A DNA stretch of 64,000 nt, from contig CAVRGW010000006.1 in the NCBI GenBank assembly GCA_963720885.1, positions 806,001 through 870,000 of the forward strand, written 5' to 3'. Shown here piece by piece: positions 24,101 through 32,987 of this stretch. Numbering within the stretch: the first letter of the stretch is position 1; each line of letters starts with the position of its first letter. The notes under the pieces were generated by a model that did no database searches, was not told the origin of the DNA, and saw nothing but the letters and a program-made list of their open reading frames with translations. The position numbers and the translations under genes are program-made. The stretch comes from DATLLN01 sp963720885 (lineage in GTDB: Bacteria; Actinomycetota; Thermoleophilia; Gaiellales; JAICJC01).

Positions 24101-25270
24101 TCAGCCGAGCTCTCTGAGCCGCCGCTCCAGCAGCCGTCGCTCGGCATCGTCGTGGACGAGCTCCAGCGCCCGCCGGTAGGCGTCGCGGGCATCGTCGTCG
24201 CGGCCCAGGCGGCGCAGCAGCTCGCCGCGGGTTGAGTGCAGGTAGCGGTAGTCGTCGAGCTCCAGCCGGTCGACGATCGCCAGCGCCGCCTCTGGCCCCT
24301 CCGTTTCGGCCACCGCGACGGCGCGGTTCAGCTCGACCACCGGCGAACCGGTCAGGCGAGAGAGTTCGCCGTAGAGCGCGGCGATCTCCTCCCAGTCGCG
24401 CGGCTCGTCGGCGTGCAGAGACGCGATGGCCGCCTGGATGATGTAGGAGCCGCGGCCGTGCAGGGCGATCGCCCGGTCGAGTGCCTCCTGGCCGCCGCCG
24501 ATCTGAACGGCGTCCCACAGGCTGCGGTCCTGGTCGGCCAGCAGGACGAGGTCGCCGTCCAGGAATCGCGCATCGCGGCGGGCGTCCAGCAGCAGCATCA
24601 GCGCGAGCAGGCCGTGGGCGTCCGGCTCGTCGGGCATCAGCTCGGCCAGCGCGCGGCCAAGCCGGATCGCCTCGGCGGCTAGCTCGTTACGGCCGGCGTA
24701 CCCCTCGTTGAAGATCAGGTAGACGACGGCCAGCACCGCGGCCAGCCGTTCCGGCAGCAGATGGCCGGGCGGGACGCGGAAGGGGATTCCGGCCGTCTCG
24801 ATCTTCCGCTTGGCGCGCACCAGCCGCTGGGCCATCGTCGGCTCGGGGACGAGGAACGCGCGTGCGATCTCACCGGTGGTCAGGCCGCCCAGCGTGCGCA
24901 GCGTCAGCGCGACCTGCGCCTCGACGGCCAGCGCCGGATGGCAGCAGGTGAAGATCAGCTCCAGCCGCTCGTCAGGGAAGGTGGTCTCGGTCATCGGGCC
25001 CTCGATCGCCGCCTGCTGCCGCAGCAGCGTGGTCTTCCTCGCCAGGGTCTGGTCGCGGCGCAGCCGGTCGATCGCGCGGTTCCGGCCGGTCGAGATCAGC
25101 CATGCGCTGGGGTTGGCCGGGATGCCCTCGCGCGGCCACCGCTCGGCGGCCACCGCAAACGCCTCCTGGGCGGCCTCCTCGGCGAGGTCGAAGTCGCCGA
25201 GGAGGCCGATCAGCGTCGCCAGAACACGTCCCCACTGGTCGCGGAAGACCTGTTCGAGCGGTGCTACCAC
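24101..25270 (-). CDS. ECF42-type sigma factor with C-terminal extension
   Basis: ECF sigma factors of group 42 carry a large C-terminal helical/TPR-like extension and work with a DGPF/YCII partner. The 389-residue product has region 2 (LGDFDLAEEAAQEAFAVAAERWP.. AIDRLRRDQ), region 4 (TLGGLTTGEIARAFLVPEPTMAQRLVRAKRKI, about residues 128-160), then a long extension with repeats ending in RLLERRLRELG. It overlaps the YCII gene by seven bases, matching the known pairing. Confidence 0.9.
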   Translation of the reverse strand: MVAPLEQVFRDQWGRVLATLIGLLGDFDLAEEAAQEAFAVAAERWPREGIPANPSAWLISTGRNRAIDRLRRDQTLARKTTLLRQQAAIEGPMTETTFPDERLELIFTCCHPALAVEAQVALTLRTLGGLTTGEIARAFLVPEPTMAQRLVRAKRKIETAGIPFRVPPGHLLPERLAAVLAVVYLIFNEGYAGRNELAAEAIRLGRALAELMPDEPDAHGLLALMLLLDARRDARFLDGDLVLLADQDRSLWDAVQIGGGQEALDRAIALHGRGSYIIQAAIASLHADEPRDWEEIAALYGELSRLTGSPVVELNRAVAVAETEGPEAALAIVDRLELDDYRYLHSTRGELLRRLGRDDDARDAYRRALELVHDDAERRLLERRLRELG

Positions 25271-25623
25271 TCGACCACCGGGCGCACCTCGATCGCCCCG
25301 CCCAGCCGGGCGGCGGGGATCCGCGCCGCCAGTTCGATGGCGGCGTCCAGGTCGTCGGCCTCGAAGATCAGGTACCCGCCGAGCGCCTCCTTGGTCTCGA
25401 CGAAGGGGCCGTCGGTGGTCAGCGTCTGCCCGTTCTGCACCCGCACCGTGGTCGCCGTCTGCGGCTCGGCCAGCCCGAGGCCGGGCGTGACGCCCGCGGT
25501 CTGGTTGATCGCCTGGTAGTCCGCGAACACCTGGTTCTGCTCCGCCTCCGAGAGTCGGGCCCAGTCCTCGGGATGGTTTGGCGTCGGGGTGTCGCCCTGG
25601 TGGATCAGCAGCACGTACTTCAT
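25264..25623 (-). CDS. YCII (DGPF) domain protein, ECF42 partner
   Basis: The 119-residue product has the family signature DGPFVETKEALGGYLIFEA. Such proteins are almost always encoded beside ECF42 sigma factors, but they are not classical membrane anti-sigma factors and their biochemical role is open. I start at ATG 25623 because AGGAGG (25629-25634, minus strand) is five bases away, rather than at the ATG three bases upstream. Confidence 0.88.
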   Translation of the reverse strand: MKYVLLIHQGDTPTPNHPEDWARLSEAEQNQVFADYQAINQTAGVTPGLGLAEPQTATTVRVQNGQTLTTDGPFVETKEALGGYLIFEADDLDAAIELAARIPAARLGGAIEVRPVVEW

Positions 25624-25710
25624 CATGTCCTCCTTGTGGGGGTTGGTCGCCTCTAGACGAACAGCCCCTCGCGAATTCGACAGCGGCTCGGAAGAAATTC
25701 TCAGGACGGC

Positions 25711-25959
25711 TCAGAGCCGGCGGGTGGGTTCGCCGAGACTGGTCGGCGGCTCGATCACCTCGACGATCATGCCCAGGAGTGGCTGGACGAGCGCGGTGAG
25801 GGCCTGCACCACGTCGGAGTGGTGGTCGACTCGGTCGACGACGTCATCTCCCAGTCCGTTGCCCAGGCTGGCATTCTGCCGTTCGATGCACGCCTCCAGG
25901 TCGCGGACGACGACCGCCACCTGGATGACCGGCAGACCCGAGAGCAGCGTCCGCAGCAC
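25711..25959 (-). CDS. small hypothetical protein
   Basis: I do not recognise this 82-residue product. It contains alternating hydrophobic stretches (VIQVAVVV, LLGMIVEVI) with a Asn/Asp/His-rich middle and is probably soluble or membrane-peripheral. What supports it is the promoter: TAGGAT (25966-25971, minus strand) ends six bases before the GTG at 25959, the same spacing as known leaderless genes here. A GNAT gene lies divergently next to it. Confidence 0.5.
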   Translation of the reverse strand: MLRTLLSGLPVIQVAVVVRDLEACIERQNASLGNGLGDDVVDRVDHHSDVVQALTALVQPLLGMIVEVIEPPTSLGEPTRRL

Positions 25960-25999
25960 GCGGCCATCCTACCGGCCGGCGGGACTACCCTTGGGGCCG

Positions 26000-26521
26000 A
26001 TGGCCGTGACACTGACCCCGTTCGCCGAGGCTCACCTGGCCGCGATCCCCGCCCTTGCGGACGATCCCGACACCGGCCGGTTCACCCGGATCCCGATTCC
26101 CGCGCCGCCCGGGTTCCCGCGCGCCTGGCTGGACATGTACGAGCAGGGCCGGCGGGACGGCACCCGCGAGGCCTTCGCGGTGATCGACGATGAGGACGGC
26201 TCGTTCCTCGGGCTGGCCCTGGCGCCTGTGATCGAGGCCGACGATCGGACGGTCGAGCTCGGCTACGTGATCGCGCCTCGTGCCCGCGGCCGCGGCGTCG
26301 CCACGGCCGCGCTGCGGCTGCTCACCGAGTGGGCCTTTGCCGAGCTGGGCGTGGAGCGTGCGGAGCTCTTGATCAGCGTGGACAACGCGGCATCGAAGAT
26401 CGTCGCCGAGCGCGGTGGCTATGTCCGCGAGGGCGTGCTTCGCTCGATGTACGTCAAGCAGGGCATCAGGGAGGATCTGGAGATCTGGTCGCGCCTGCCG
26501 AGCGATCCGCAACCCCGATGA
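26000..26521 (+). CDS. GNAT family N-acetyltransferase (RimJ/RimL-like)
   Basis: The 173-residue product has a RimJ/RimL-type layout: an N-terminal LTPFAEAHLAAIPALADD segment, ELGYVIAPRARGRGVATAALRLL with the acetyl-CoA loop at about residues 93-115, and the NAASKIVAERGGYVREGV ending. Substrates of relatives include ribosomal proteins and small molecules. ATG 26000 follows TACCCT (25986-25991) by eight bases. The 3' end overlaps the convergent VOC gene by 56 bases. Confidence 0.85.
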   Translation: MAVTLTPFAEAHLAAIPALADDPDTGRFTRIPIPAPPGFPRAWLDMYEQGRRDGTREAFAVIDDEDGSFLGLALAPVIEADDRTVELGYVIAPRARGRGVATAALRLLTEWAFAELGVERAELLISVDNAASKIVAERGGYVREGVLRSMYVKQGIREDLEIWSRLPSDPQPR

Positions 26522-27116
26522 TCCTGGCGCCGCCGATCTCGACGTCGGTCGCGCGGACGCCCTCGATCACGACGGTCAGCCGCGCGGGCTCGTTTCTGCG
26601 GTCGGTCGGATACCAGGCCCGCTCCAGCGGTACGACGATGAACGTGGCGCCACGGGCGCCGATCGCCGTGAACCGCGGCGATGGCGGGTCGCCATCCCAC
26701 GTCGTGATGCCGAGCTGTGCCTCCAGCAGCGCCGCGGTCGCGATCACGTCGGCCGCCGGCAGTCCGACCTCGGCCAGCGCCAGCGGCCGGTCGCCCTCGC
26801 CGGGCAGGCCGCGCAGCGCGATCAGCTCGACGATGTTGCCCGCCGGGTCCAGCGCGTAGCAGGCACGGGCGTCCCAGAACGGGAAGTCGAATTCGTCCCG
26901 GCCGCCCTCGGTCAACAGACCGGCGACGCCGGCCAGCCGTGCCTTGGCCGCCTCGAACCCGGCGTCGGCGACGCGGAACGCGATGTGATACGTGCACGCC
27001 GCGCCCGGGCGGAAGGACACGGCCGTGTCGGCGATGGGCAGCCCGATGCCGTCGCGGTAGAACGGCTCCAGCGCGTCGGGCGCCGCAGCCTCCAGCGTCA
27101 GCTCCGCGAAGCGCAC
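26466..27116 (-). CDS. VOC superfamily (glyoxalase-like) protein
   Basis: The 216-residue product contains a vicinal-oxygen-chelate domain (LEPFYRDGIGLPI.. CYALDPAGNIVELIAL) repeated in a second, shorter half. VOC proteins include glyoxalases, dioxygenases and resistance proteins; no specific function can be read. GTG 27116 overlaps the upstream PLP-enzyme gene by 19 bases, suggesting cotranscription. The 3' end overlaps the convergent GNAT gene. Confidence 0.75.
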   Translation of the reverse strand: MRFAELTLEAAAPDALEPFYRDGIGLPIADTAVSFRPGAACTYHIAFRVADAGFEAAKARLAGVAGLLTEGGRDEFDFPFWDARACYALDPAGNIVELIALRGLPGEGDRPLALAEVGLPAADVIATAALLEAQLGITTWDGDPPSPRFTAIGARGATFIVVPLERAWYPTDRRNEPARLTVVIEGVRATDVEIGGARIIGVADRSAGATRSPDPP

Positions 27117-28288
27117 CTCGCCACCGCTTCCAGGAACGCGTCGATCTCGTCCAGGGTGTTGTAGTGGGCGGCGCCGACCCTGACCGCGCCGCCGCGGGCC
27201 TCGAGCCCGAGGCCCTCCATCAGCTCGAGCGCGTAGTAGTTGCCGTCCCAGACGAAGATGCCGTCCCTGGCCAGCGCCGCCGAGACCTCCGCCGGGGCAT
27301 GCCCTTCGACATTGAAGACAACGGTCGGCACGCGGCGGTCGAGGTCGCGCGTCCCGTACTGGGTGACGCCGGGGATCGCGTCCAGCCCGTCGATGATCCG
27401 TGCGGTCAGCGTCCGCTCGTACACGCCGATCGCCTCGGTGCCGGTGTCCAGGAGGTACCGGGCGGCCGCCGCCGTGCCGGCGATCCCCTCGAGGTTGACG
27501 GTGCCGGTCTCCCACGATCCAGGCGGCTCGTCGTGGGCGGGCCGCACCTTGTAGGGCCGGATGCTCTCCAGCAGCTCCGCCCGGCCGTACAGCACGCCTA
27601 CGTGCGGCCCGAAGAACTTGTATGCAGAGCAGACGACGAAGTCGGCGCCCAGCCCGTGTACGTCCATGCCGCCGTGTGGTGCGTACTGCACCGCGTCCAC
27701 GTAGCTGATCGCGCCGGCGGCGCGGGCGAGCTCCGTCAGCCGGGCGACGTCGCTGATCGTGCCGGCGCCGTTGGACGCCCAGTTGAAGGCCGCGACACGC
27801 GTGCGGTTGGAGAGCTTCGATGCGAAGTCGTCGACGTCGATCAGGCAGGTGTCGAGGTCGGCGTCGACGAAGCGCACCGTCGCGCCGCGGTCCTCGGCGG
27901 CCAGCACCCACGGCGACACGTTGCCGTCGTGGTCAACGCGGGTGACCAGGATCTCGTCGCCCGCGCCGAGCCCGCGGGTCAGCGCTCGCGACACGTGGAA
28001 CGTCAGCGTTGTCATGTTGGCGCCGAAGATCACCTCGCCGGCCTCGCAGCCGAGGAACCGGGCCAGGTCGTGGCGCGCCCCTTCCAGCACCGCGTCGCTG
28101 GCCACGGAGGTCTCGAACGGCCCGCCCAGGTTCGCATTCGACTGCAGGTAGTACTCGGTGACGGCGGTCATCACGGAGCCGTGCACCTGGGTGCCGCCGG
28201 GGTTGTCCAGGTAGATCCGGCCCTCGCGAAGCGAGGGGAAGCCGGCGCGGAGGCCGGCGACGTCGAGGGAAGTCGCGTGGGTGCTCAT
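27098..28288 (-). CDS. cysteine desulfurase-like PLP enzyme, VC1184 family
   Basis: Class V aminotransferase fold. The 396-residue product has IYLDNPGGTQVHG near residue 25, the PLP-lysine motif CSAYKFFGPHVG at about residues 222-233, and RVDHDGNVSPW. This matches the VC1184-like branch of cysteine-desulfurase-like proteins. The active-site Cys loop (RxGxHC) of true SufS/IscS is replaced by WDGNYYAL, so persulfide formation by that mechanism is not expected. ATG 28288 follows TAGACT by six bases. Confidence 0.85.
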   Translation of the reverse strand: MSTHATSLDVAGLRAGFPSLREGRIYLDNPGGTQVHGSVMTAVTEYYLQSNANLGGPFETSVASDAVLEGARHDLARFLGCEAGEVIFGANMTTLTFHVSRALTRGLGAGDEILVTRVDHDGNVSPWVLAAEDRGATVRFVDADLDTCLIDVDDFASKLSNRTRVAAFNWASNGAGTISDVARLTELARAAGAISYVDAVQYAPHGGMDVHGLGADFVVCSAYKFFGPHVGVLYGRAELLESIRPYKVRPAHDEPPGSWETGTVNLEGIAGTAAAARYLLDTGTEAIGVYERTLTARIIDGLDAIPGVTQYGTRDLDRRVPTVVFNVEGHAPAEVSAALARDGIFVWDGNYYALELMEGLGLEARGGAVRVGAAHYNTLDEIDAFLEAVARCASRS

Positions 28289-28294
28289 CGCCAG

Positions 28295-28304
28295 AGTCTA
28301 CGAT
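28295..28304. promoter_or_regulatory. overlapping divergent -10 elements
   Basis: The ten bases AGTCTACGAT hold TAGACT on the minus strand (28295-28300) for the VC1184-like gene and TACGAT on the + strand (28299-28304) for the flavoprotein gene. The two hexamers share the central TA. Each lies 6-7 bases from its start codon. RNA polymerase should be able to use only one direction at a time. Confidence 0.6.
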
Positions 28305-28311
28305 CTCCCGC

Positions 28312-29715
28312 ATGAGACTTGTGATCCTTGGCGGCGGTCCGGCCGGATACGCCGCCGCCGCGACCGCCGCCCACCTCGGCGCCGACGTCACGCTGGTCGA
28401 GGAGCATCAGCTCGGCGGCAACTGCACGATGACCGACGCGATCCCGTCGAAGACGCTGCTGACGACGGCCGACGCCATGCTCGAGATCCAGCGCGCCGAG
28501 GACGACGGGGTCGACTTCGCCCGTGGTTTCCCGGAGGTCAACCTCCGTCGCACGCTCGCCCGGGCGCGGGCCGTGGCGCTGCACCAGAGCCGCGGCGTGC
28601 GCGAGCGGATGGACGGCATGAACGTCCAGGTGCTGGCCGGCCGGGGACACGTCACCGGGCCGAACGCGCTGGTGACCACCGTCGAGGGGCAGCAGCTCGA
28701 GGTGCCGTTCGACGCCCTGCTGGTGTGCACGGGCGCGTCGCCGTTCGTGCCGCCGTTCGTCCGGCCGGACGCCCGCCGGGTGCTGACCACCCGCGACGTG
28801 TTCGAGTTCCGCGCTCTGCCCGAGCACCTGGTCGTGCTCGGCGCCGGGCCGACGGGTTGTGAGTTCGCCGACTTCTTCTCGCGCTGCGGCTCCCGCGTCA
28901 CCCTGGTCTCAGCGCGCGACCAGCTGCTGCCCAGCGACGATCCCGACCTGGCCGAGGTGCTGGAGGAGGTGTTCCTCAAGCGTGGCATGGACGTGGTCAA
29001 GAATGGGAGGGCCACGGCAGCCGAGATCGACGATCCCGACCTCGTCCGCCTGATCCTCGAGGACGGGCGCGAGCTCGACTGCTCGCACCTGCTGCTGTGC
29101 ATCGGCATGCGCCCGAACACGATGGATCTCGGCCTCGACGCCGCCGGTGTCGAGTTCGGCGACCGGGGAACGCTGCCGGTCGACGAGTTCTGCCGCACCA
29201 GCGTCGAGCACATCTACGCCTGCGGCGATGTGACCGGCCAGATCATGCTGGCCAACACGGCGGCGATGCACGGCCGGACGGCGGCGATGCACGCGCTCGG
29301 CGTCGACGTCGATCCGATCGCCTACACCGGCGTCGCCTGGTGCGTGTTCACGAGGCCGGAGATCGCCAAGGCGGGGATCTCGGAGCGGCAGGCGCGGGTC
29401 GACGGGATCCCGGTGCAGGTGACCAAGCACCTGATCCGCGCGAACCCGCGCGCCGTCATGGAGAACGAGACCGACGGCATCATCAAGCTGCTCTCCGACC
29501 CGGACGACGGGACGGTGCTGGGCGGCGCGATGGTCGGCCTCCGGGCATCCGAGGTGATCACCACCGTCGCCCTGGCGGTGCACGCGCGGCTGAAGGTGCA
29601 GGATCTGGCCGAGACGGCGGCGGTCAACCCGTCGATGTCCGAGAGCCTGCAGCGGGCGGCGGAGAAGGCGGCCGAGGGGCTGCTCGGCATCTCCCGCGTC
29701 ACGCTGATGTCGTAG
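28312..29715 (+). CDS. LpdA-like pyridine nucleotide-disulfide oxidoreductase, non-canonical active site
   Basis: The 467-residue product has the FAD motif LGGGPAGYAAA, a second NAD(P) motif VLGAGPTGCEFADFFSRCG, and the FAD site EHIYACGDVTG. The redox loop is GGNCTMTDAIPSK: Cys38 is present but its partner is Ala43. The His-Pro catalytic pair near the C-terminus is Asn439-Pro440. It is therefore not a lipoamide dehydrogenase; a quinone or NAD(P)H reductase role as for mycobacterial LpdA is plausible. Probably leaderless. Confidence 0.85.
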   Translation: MRLVILGGGPAGYAAAATAAHLGADVTLVEEHQLGGNCTMTDAIPSKTLLTTADAMLEIQRAEDDGVDFARGFPEVNLRRTLARARAVALHQSRGVRERMDGMNVQVLAGRGHVTGPNALVTTVEGQQLEVPFDALLVCTGASPFVPPFVRPDARRVLTTRDVFEFRALPEHLVVLGAGPTGCEFADFFSRCGSRVTLVSARDQLLPSDDPDLAEVLEEVFLKRGMDVVKNGRATAAEIDDPDLVRLILEDGRELDCSHLLLCIGMRPNTMDLGLDAAGVEFGDRGTLPVDEFCRTSVEHIYACGDVTGQIMLANTAAMHGRTAAMHALGVDVDPIAYTGVAWCVFTRPEIAKAGISERQARVDGIPVQVTKHLIRANPRAVMENETDGIIKLLSDPDDGTVLGGAMVGLRASEVITTVALAVHARLKVQDLAETAAVNPSMSESLQRAAEKAAEGLLGISRVTLMS

Positions 29716-29719
29716 CGCC

Positions 29720-30481
29720 TCAGCCGAGGTCGTAGCGCAGGCCGGGCTGAGCGATGGCGACCGGGCCGGAGTACTCCGCCTGGGCCATCGCCATCACGCG
29801 GCCGAGGTCGTTCTCGACCGGGATATGCGTCAGCAGCAGCCGCTTCGCCTCGGCCCGCTTGGCCTCCCGGCCGGCCTCGGCGGCGTCCATGTGGCCGCGC
29901 TCCTGCGAATCGTTGTCGGCGTCGCGCAGCGCTGCCTCGCAGATGAACAGATCCGCCCCGTGTGCGAAGCGGGCGAGCCGCTCGGTGGGCGCGGTGTCTG
30001 CGGAGTAGACGATCATCGCCGGCGGCGTGTCGATCTTCACCGAGTAGCAGGTCGTGTAGTGCCGGCAGGGTGCGAACGAGAGGTGCAGGTCGCCCAGCCG
30101 CAGATCGGTCGACGGGTCGTACTCGGACAGCTCGAACGCCGCCTCGAAGGTCTCGACCGAGCCGTCCCAGACGCTGGCCACGGTGTCGAGGACGGTGCGC
30201 CCGCCCGGCGGCAGGTGGAGCGCCGGCCGCGGCCGGTCCTTCCAGATGCCGTAGCGGAAGACGTAGTGCAGCGGCACCAGGTCGAACCAGTGGTCGGCGT
30301 GGAAGTGCGTGATCAGGATGTCGGTCAGCGGGCCGGGATCGTTGCCCCGCAGCTCGGTCGCGATCCCGCTGCCGCAGTCGAGGAGCATCCGCCGGTCGGC
30401 GTGCTCCACGAGGTACCCGCTCGCCGCCTGGTTCGGGTTGGGCCAGGCGGGACTGCCCCCGAGCACGGTGAATGAGACCAT
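29720..30481 (-). CDS. metallo-beta-lactamase fold hydrolase (RNase Z-like)
   Basis: The 253-residue product has the zinc motif HFHADHW at about residues 60-66, an upstream LDCGSGIATEL strand, and later His and Asp ligands in CRHYTT and YSADTAPTE. The arrangement resembles RNase Z/ElaC-like and arylsulfatase-like MBL proteins, but the exact group is uncertain. ATG 30481 overlaps the fabI stop by one base (TAATG), so it is cotranscribed and probably coupled with fabI. Confidence 0.82.
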   Translation of the reverse strand: MVSFTVLGGSPAWPNPNQAASGYLVEHADRRMLLDCGSGIATELRGNDPGPLTDILITHFHADHWFDLVPLHYVFRYGIWKDRPRPALHLPPGGRTVLDTVASVWDGSVETFEAAFELSEYDPSTDLRLGDLHLSFAPCRHYTTCYSVKIDTPPAMIVYSADTAPTERLARFAHGADLFICEAALRDADNDSQERGHMDAAEAGREAKRAEAKRLLLTHIPVENDLGRVMAMAQAEYSGPVAIAQPGLRYDLG

Positions 30482-31260
30482 TACATGCCCATCGAGTGGT
30501 AGCCGGAGTCGACGTACAGCGTCGTGCCGGTGACCATCGCGCCGAGAGGACTGCACAGGTAGAGCGCAGCGTTGCCGACGTCGGCGGCGTCGATGTTCTG
30601 GCGCAGCGGTGCCCGCTGCTCGATCACCTGCTCCATGTCCGAGAAGCCGGGGATGCCCTTGGCGGCCAGCGTGCGCACGGGCCCGGCTGAGATCGCGTTC
30701 ACGCGGATCGCGCCGTCGCCCATCTCGTAGGCCAGGTAGCGCACGGAGCACTCGAGCGCCGCCTTGGCCACGGCCATCACGTTGTACTTGGGAAACGCCC
30801 GCTCGCTGGCCATGTACGTGAGCGTGACCATCGAGCCGCCGCCGCGGGCGCGCATCAGCGGCTCGGCCGCCCGCGCCATCGCGATCATCGAGTACGACGA
30901 GATGTCGAGCGCGGTGTGGAAGTCGTCCCGAGCCGTGTCGGTGAAGCGGCCCTCGAACGTCGAGGCCGGCGCGTACGCGATCGAGTGGGCCATCACGTCC
31001 AGGCCGCCCAGCCGGTTGCCGACTTCGTCCATCGCCCGGGCGATGCTCGCGTCGCTCGCGACGTCGCACTCCACGACCACGTCCGAGCCGACGCTCTCCG
31101 CGAGCTTGCGGACGCCGTCCTGGAGCCGTTCGCCCTGGTAGGTGAAAGCGAGCTTCGCGCCCGCGCCCGCCATCGCCTGGGCGATCGCCCACGCGATCGA
31201 CCGCTTGTTGGCTACACCGGCAACCAGCGCCAGCTTGCCGTCGAGGATTCCTTCGCTCAC
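30481..31260 (-). CDS. fabI: enoyl-[acyl-carrier-protein] reductase (NADH)
   Basis: FabI performs the last reduction of the fatty acid elongation cycle and is the target of triclosan-type inhibitors. The 259-residue product has the SDR-like cofactor loop GVANKRSIAWAIA and the catalytic pair in YMASERAFPKYNVMAVAK (Tyr-x6-Tyr... Lys). Start is GTG 31260 with GGGAGG upstream on the minus strand; the longer ORF from 31320 adds an atypical N-terminus. Confidence 0.93.
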   Translation of the reverse strand: MSEGILDGKLALVAGVANKRSIAWAIAQAMAGAGAKLAFTYQGERLQDGVRKLAESVGSDVVVECDVASDASIARAMDEVGNRLGGLDVMAHSIAYAPASTFEGRFTDTARDDFHTALDISSYSMIAMARAAEPLMRARGGGSMVTLTYMASERAFPKYNVMAVAKAALECSVRYLAYEMGDGAIRVNAISAGPVRTLAAKGIPGFSDMEQVIEQRAPLRQNIDAADVGNAALYLCSPLGAMVTGTTLYVDSGYHSMGM

Positions 31261-31337
31261 CGCTTGTCCTCCCAGATGGAAACCGCCCGAGACGCTAGCA
31301 CGGCAGGAGCGGTGCGGCACTCGCCGAATCGGGCTGT

Positions 31338-32156
31338 GTGTCGCGCGCTCAGAAGATCTCCCTCGGTGCGGCAGCTGTGGTCCTGATCGTCCTCGGCCTG
31401 GCGTTCGCGTACCTGGCCGGGAGGAGCAGTGGGGGCGACGAGTCGGCGTCGTCCGGCGGGAGCTCCGCCGCCAGCTCCGATCTGCCGCCCGTCGCGCTCG
31501 GCTCGGTCGAGATCTCCGGCGGGGCGGCCAACGGCGGCGGGTGGGGATCCGGCGTCACGCTCGTGTTCACAGGCGGCGAGGCGGCGAAACCGACGGTGGC
31601 GAAGGGCTCGGCGACCGGCGAGTACGACGTCACCTTCGACCGTCCGGTGACCATCGCGCAGTCCCAGCTGGACGCGGTCGGCACCGACGCCGACCAGCTG
31701 CTGATGAAGCTGGGCTGGGACGCCACCACGCAGACGTTGACGATCACGGCGACCGCCTGGACGGCGGCGATCTCGCGCACCGACGCCGGCACCGACGGCG
31801 CTCAGGCCAGCGTCGTCCTCGTCCGCACGCCGACGCCGAAGCTGACAAACAACTGCATCTCCGTCTCGGAGCCGGCGCCGTACACCAAGCTGAACGGCAT
31901 CACCACCGTCTCCGGCAAGGCCCAGCTGTTCGAGGCGGGGCCGATGACGATCCTCGCTCGCGCGCCGGGCAAGGGCACCACGTCGACCCGGGTGAAGACC
32001 GCGTCGAGCGCGCTGGAGCCCTACTCCAAGGACGTCAACCTGCCATTGCTCGATGCGCCGGAGGAGGGCTACATCTCGGCCTTCGAGCCGTCCGCGAAGG
32101 ACGGCTCGCCGACCTGCGAGGTTGACGTTCCGGTCTACATGAGCCCGGGCGGCTGA
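31338..32156 (+). CDS. exported protein with Gmad2 domain
   Basis: The 272-residue product has an N-terminal membrane segment (about residues 9-28) followed by a Ser/Gly-rich linker, a middle region of unknown fold, and a C-terminal Gmad2-like immunoglobulin domain (ISVSEPAPYTKLNG.. and EEGYISAFEPSAKDGSP), common in spore-former and actinobacterial envelope proteins. It is probably a membrane-anchored extracellular protein. Start GTG 31338. Function is unknown. Confidence 0.75.
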   Translation: MSRAQKISLGAAAVVLIVLGLAFAYLAGRSSGGDESASSGGSSAASSDLPPVALGSVEISGGAANGGGWGSGVTLVFTGGEAAKPTVAKGSATGEYDVTFDRPVTIAQSQLDAVGTDADQLLMKLGWDATTQTLTITATAWTAAISRTDAGTDGAQASVVLVRTPTPKLTNNCISVSEPAPYTKLNGITTVSGKAQLFEAGPMTILARAPGKGTTSTRVKTASSALEPYSKDVNLPLLDAPEEGYISAFEPSAKDGSPTCEVDVPVYMSPGG

Positions 32157-32159
32157 GCG

Positions 32160-32936
32160 TCAGGCAACCGCGCCGAGATAGACGTAGCGCGCGGCGATCA
32201 GCAGTGCGAGTGAGCCGAGCAGCTGCCGAAGCATCCGCTCGGGGATGCGGGACTGCAGGCCCGCACCGACGTACGCCCCGATGATGCCGCCGGCGCCGGC
32301 GGCGATGCCGATCCCCCAGTCCGGGGTGATCTGGCTCGACCCGTTCGAGCTGGCGCCGAGGACGACGAAGGTGATCACCCCGACGATCGACGCGACCAGC
32401 GTCGAGAGCAGCGCGGCCGGCGCGACGACGTACGCCGTGTAGCCGCCAAGGATCAGGATTGGCGCGAGAAACGAGCCGCCGCCGATGCCGTAGATGCCGC
32501 CGACGACGCCGACGCACGCCGCGATCGGCGCGACGAACCCGAGTCGCAGTGGGCGATCCGCCGGGGCGGGCTGTCGGAGCACCAGCATGGCTCCCAGCGC
32601 GGCGAGCACCACCGCGGCTGCGAGGTAGAACCCCTGCTGGCCTGACAGCCACTCGACGCGGACGACGGCGCCGACGACCACGCCCGGCACGGTCCCCGCC
32701 AGCAACCGCACCGCGAGCGGGGAGAGCACCGAACCGCGTTGCAGGCGGCGATATCGCAGCACGCCACTTGGAGTGGCGAGGAGGTTGAAGATCAGATTCG
32801 TGGGCGTGACCGAGGGACTCGGCACCCCGAGCACGCTGACCTGGATCGGCAACAGCAGCACCGCGCCGCTGACCCCGGCGGGCGTCGTCACCGTGGCGAC
32901 GAGCAGACCCGCGAAGAAGGCGCCGAGCACGTGCAT
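32160..32936 (-). CDS. TauE/SafE family sulfite exporter-like permease
   Basis: The 258-residue product is almost entirely hydrophobic, with about eight membrane segments and the family's repeated glycine-rich motifs (VGGIYGIGGGSFLAPIL, GAYVGAGL). TauE/SafE proteins export sulfite or organosulfur anions. ATG 32936 follows TAAGGT (32944-32949, minus strand) by seven bases, so it is likely leaderless. The transported anion is not determinable. Confidence 0.87.
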   Translation of the reverse strand: MHVLGAFFAGLLVATVTTPAGVSGAVLLLPIQVSVLGVPSPSVTPTNLIFNLLATPSGVLRYRRLQRGSVLSPLAVRLLAGTVPGVVVGAVVRVEWLSGQQGFYLAAAVVLAALGAMLVLRQPAPADRPLRLGFVAPIAACVGVVGGIYGIGGGSFLAPILILGGYTAYVVAPAALLSTLVASIVGVITFVVLGASSNGSSQITPDWGIGIAAGAGGIIGAYVGAGLQSRIPERMLRQLLGSLALLIAARYVYLGAVA

Positions 32937-32987
32937 GCGCGCGACCTTACAAGGGAGGCCCGTGGTCGAGCGTGCACTTGGGATTTC

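Noticed and set aside
27098..28288. True cysteine desulfurase (IscS/SufS)
   Set aside because: The PLP lysine is present, but the active-site Cys loop is missing and no iron-sulfur assembly genes are adjacent; the VC1184-like family is a better fit.
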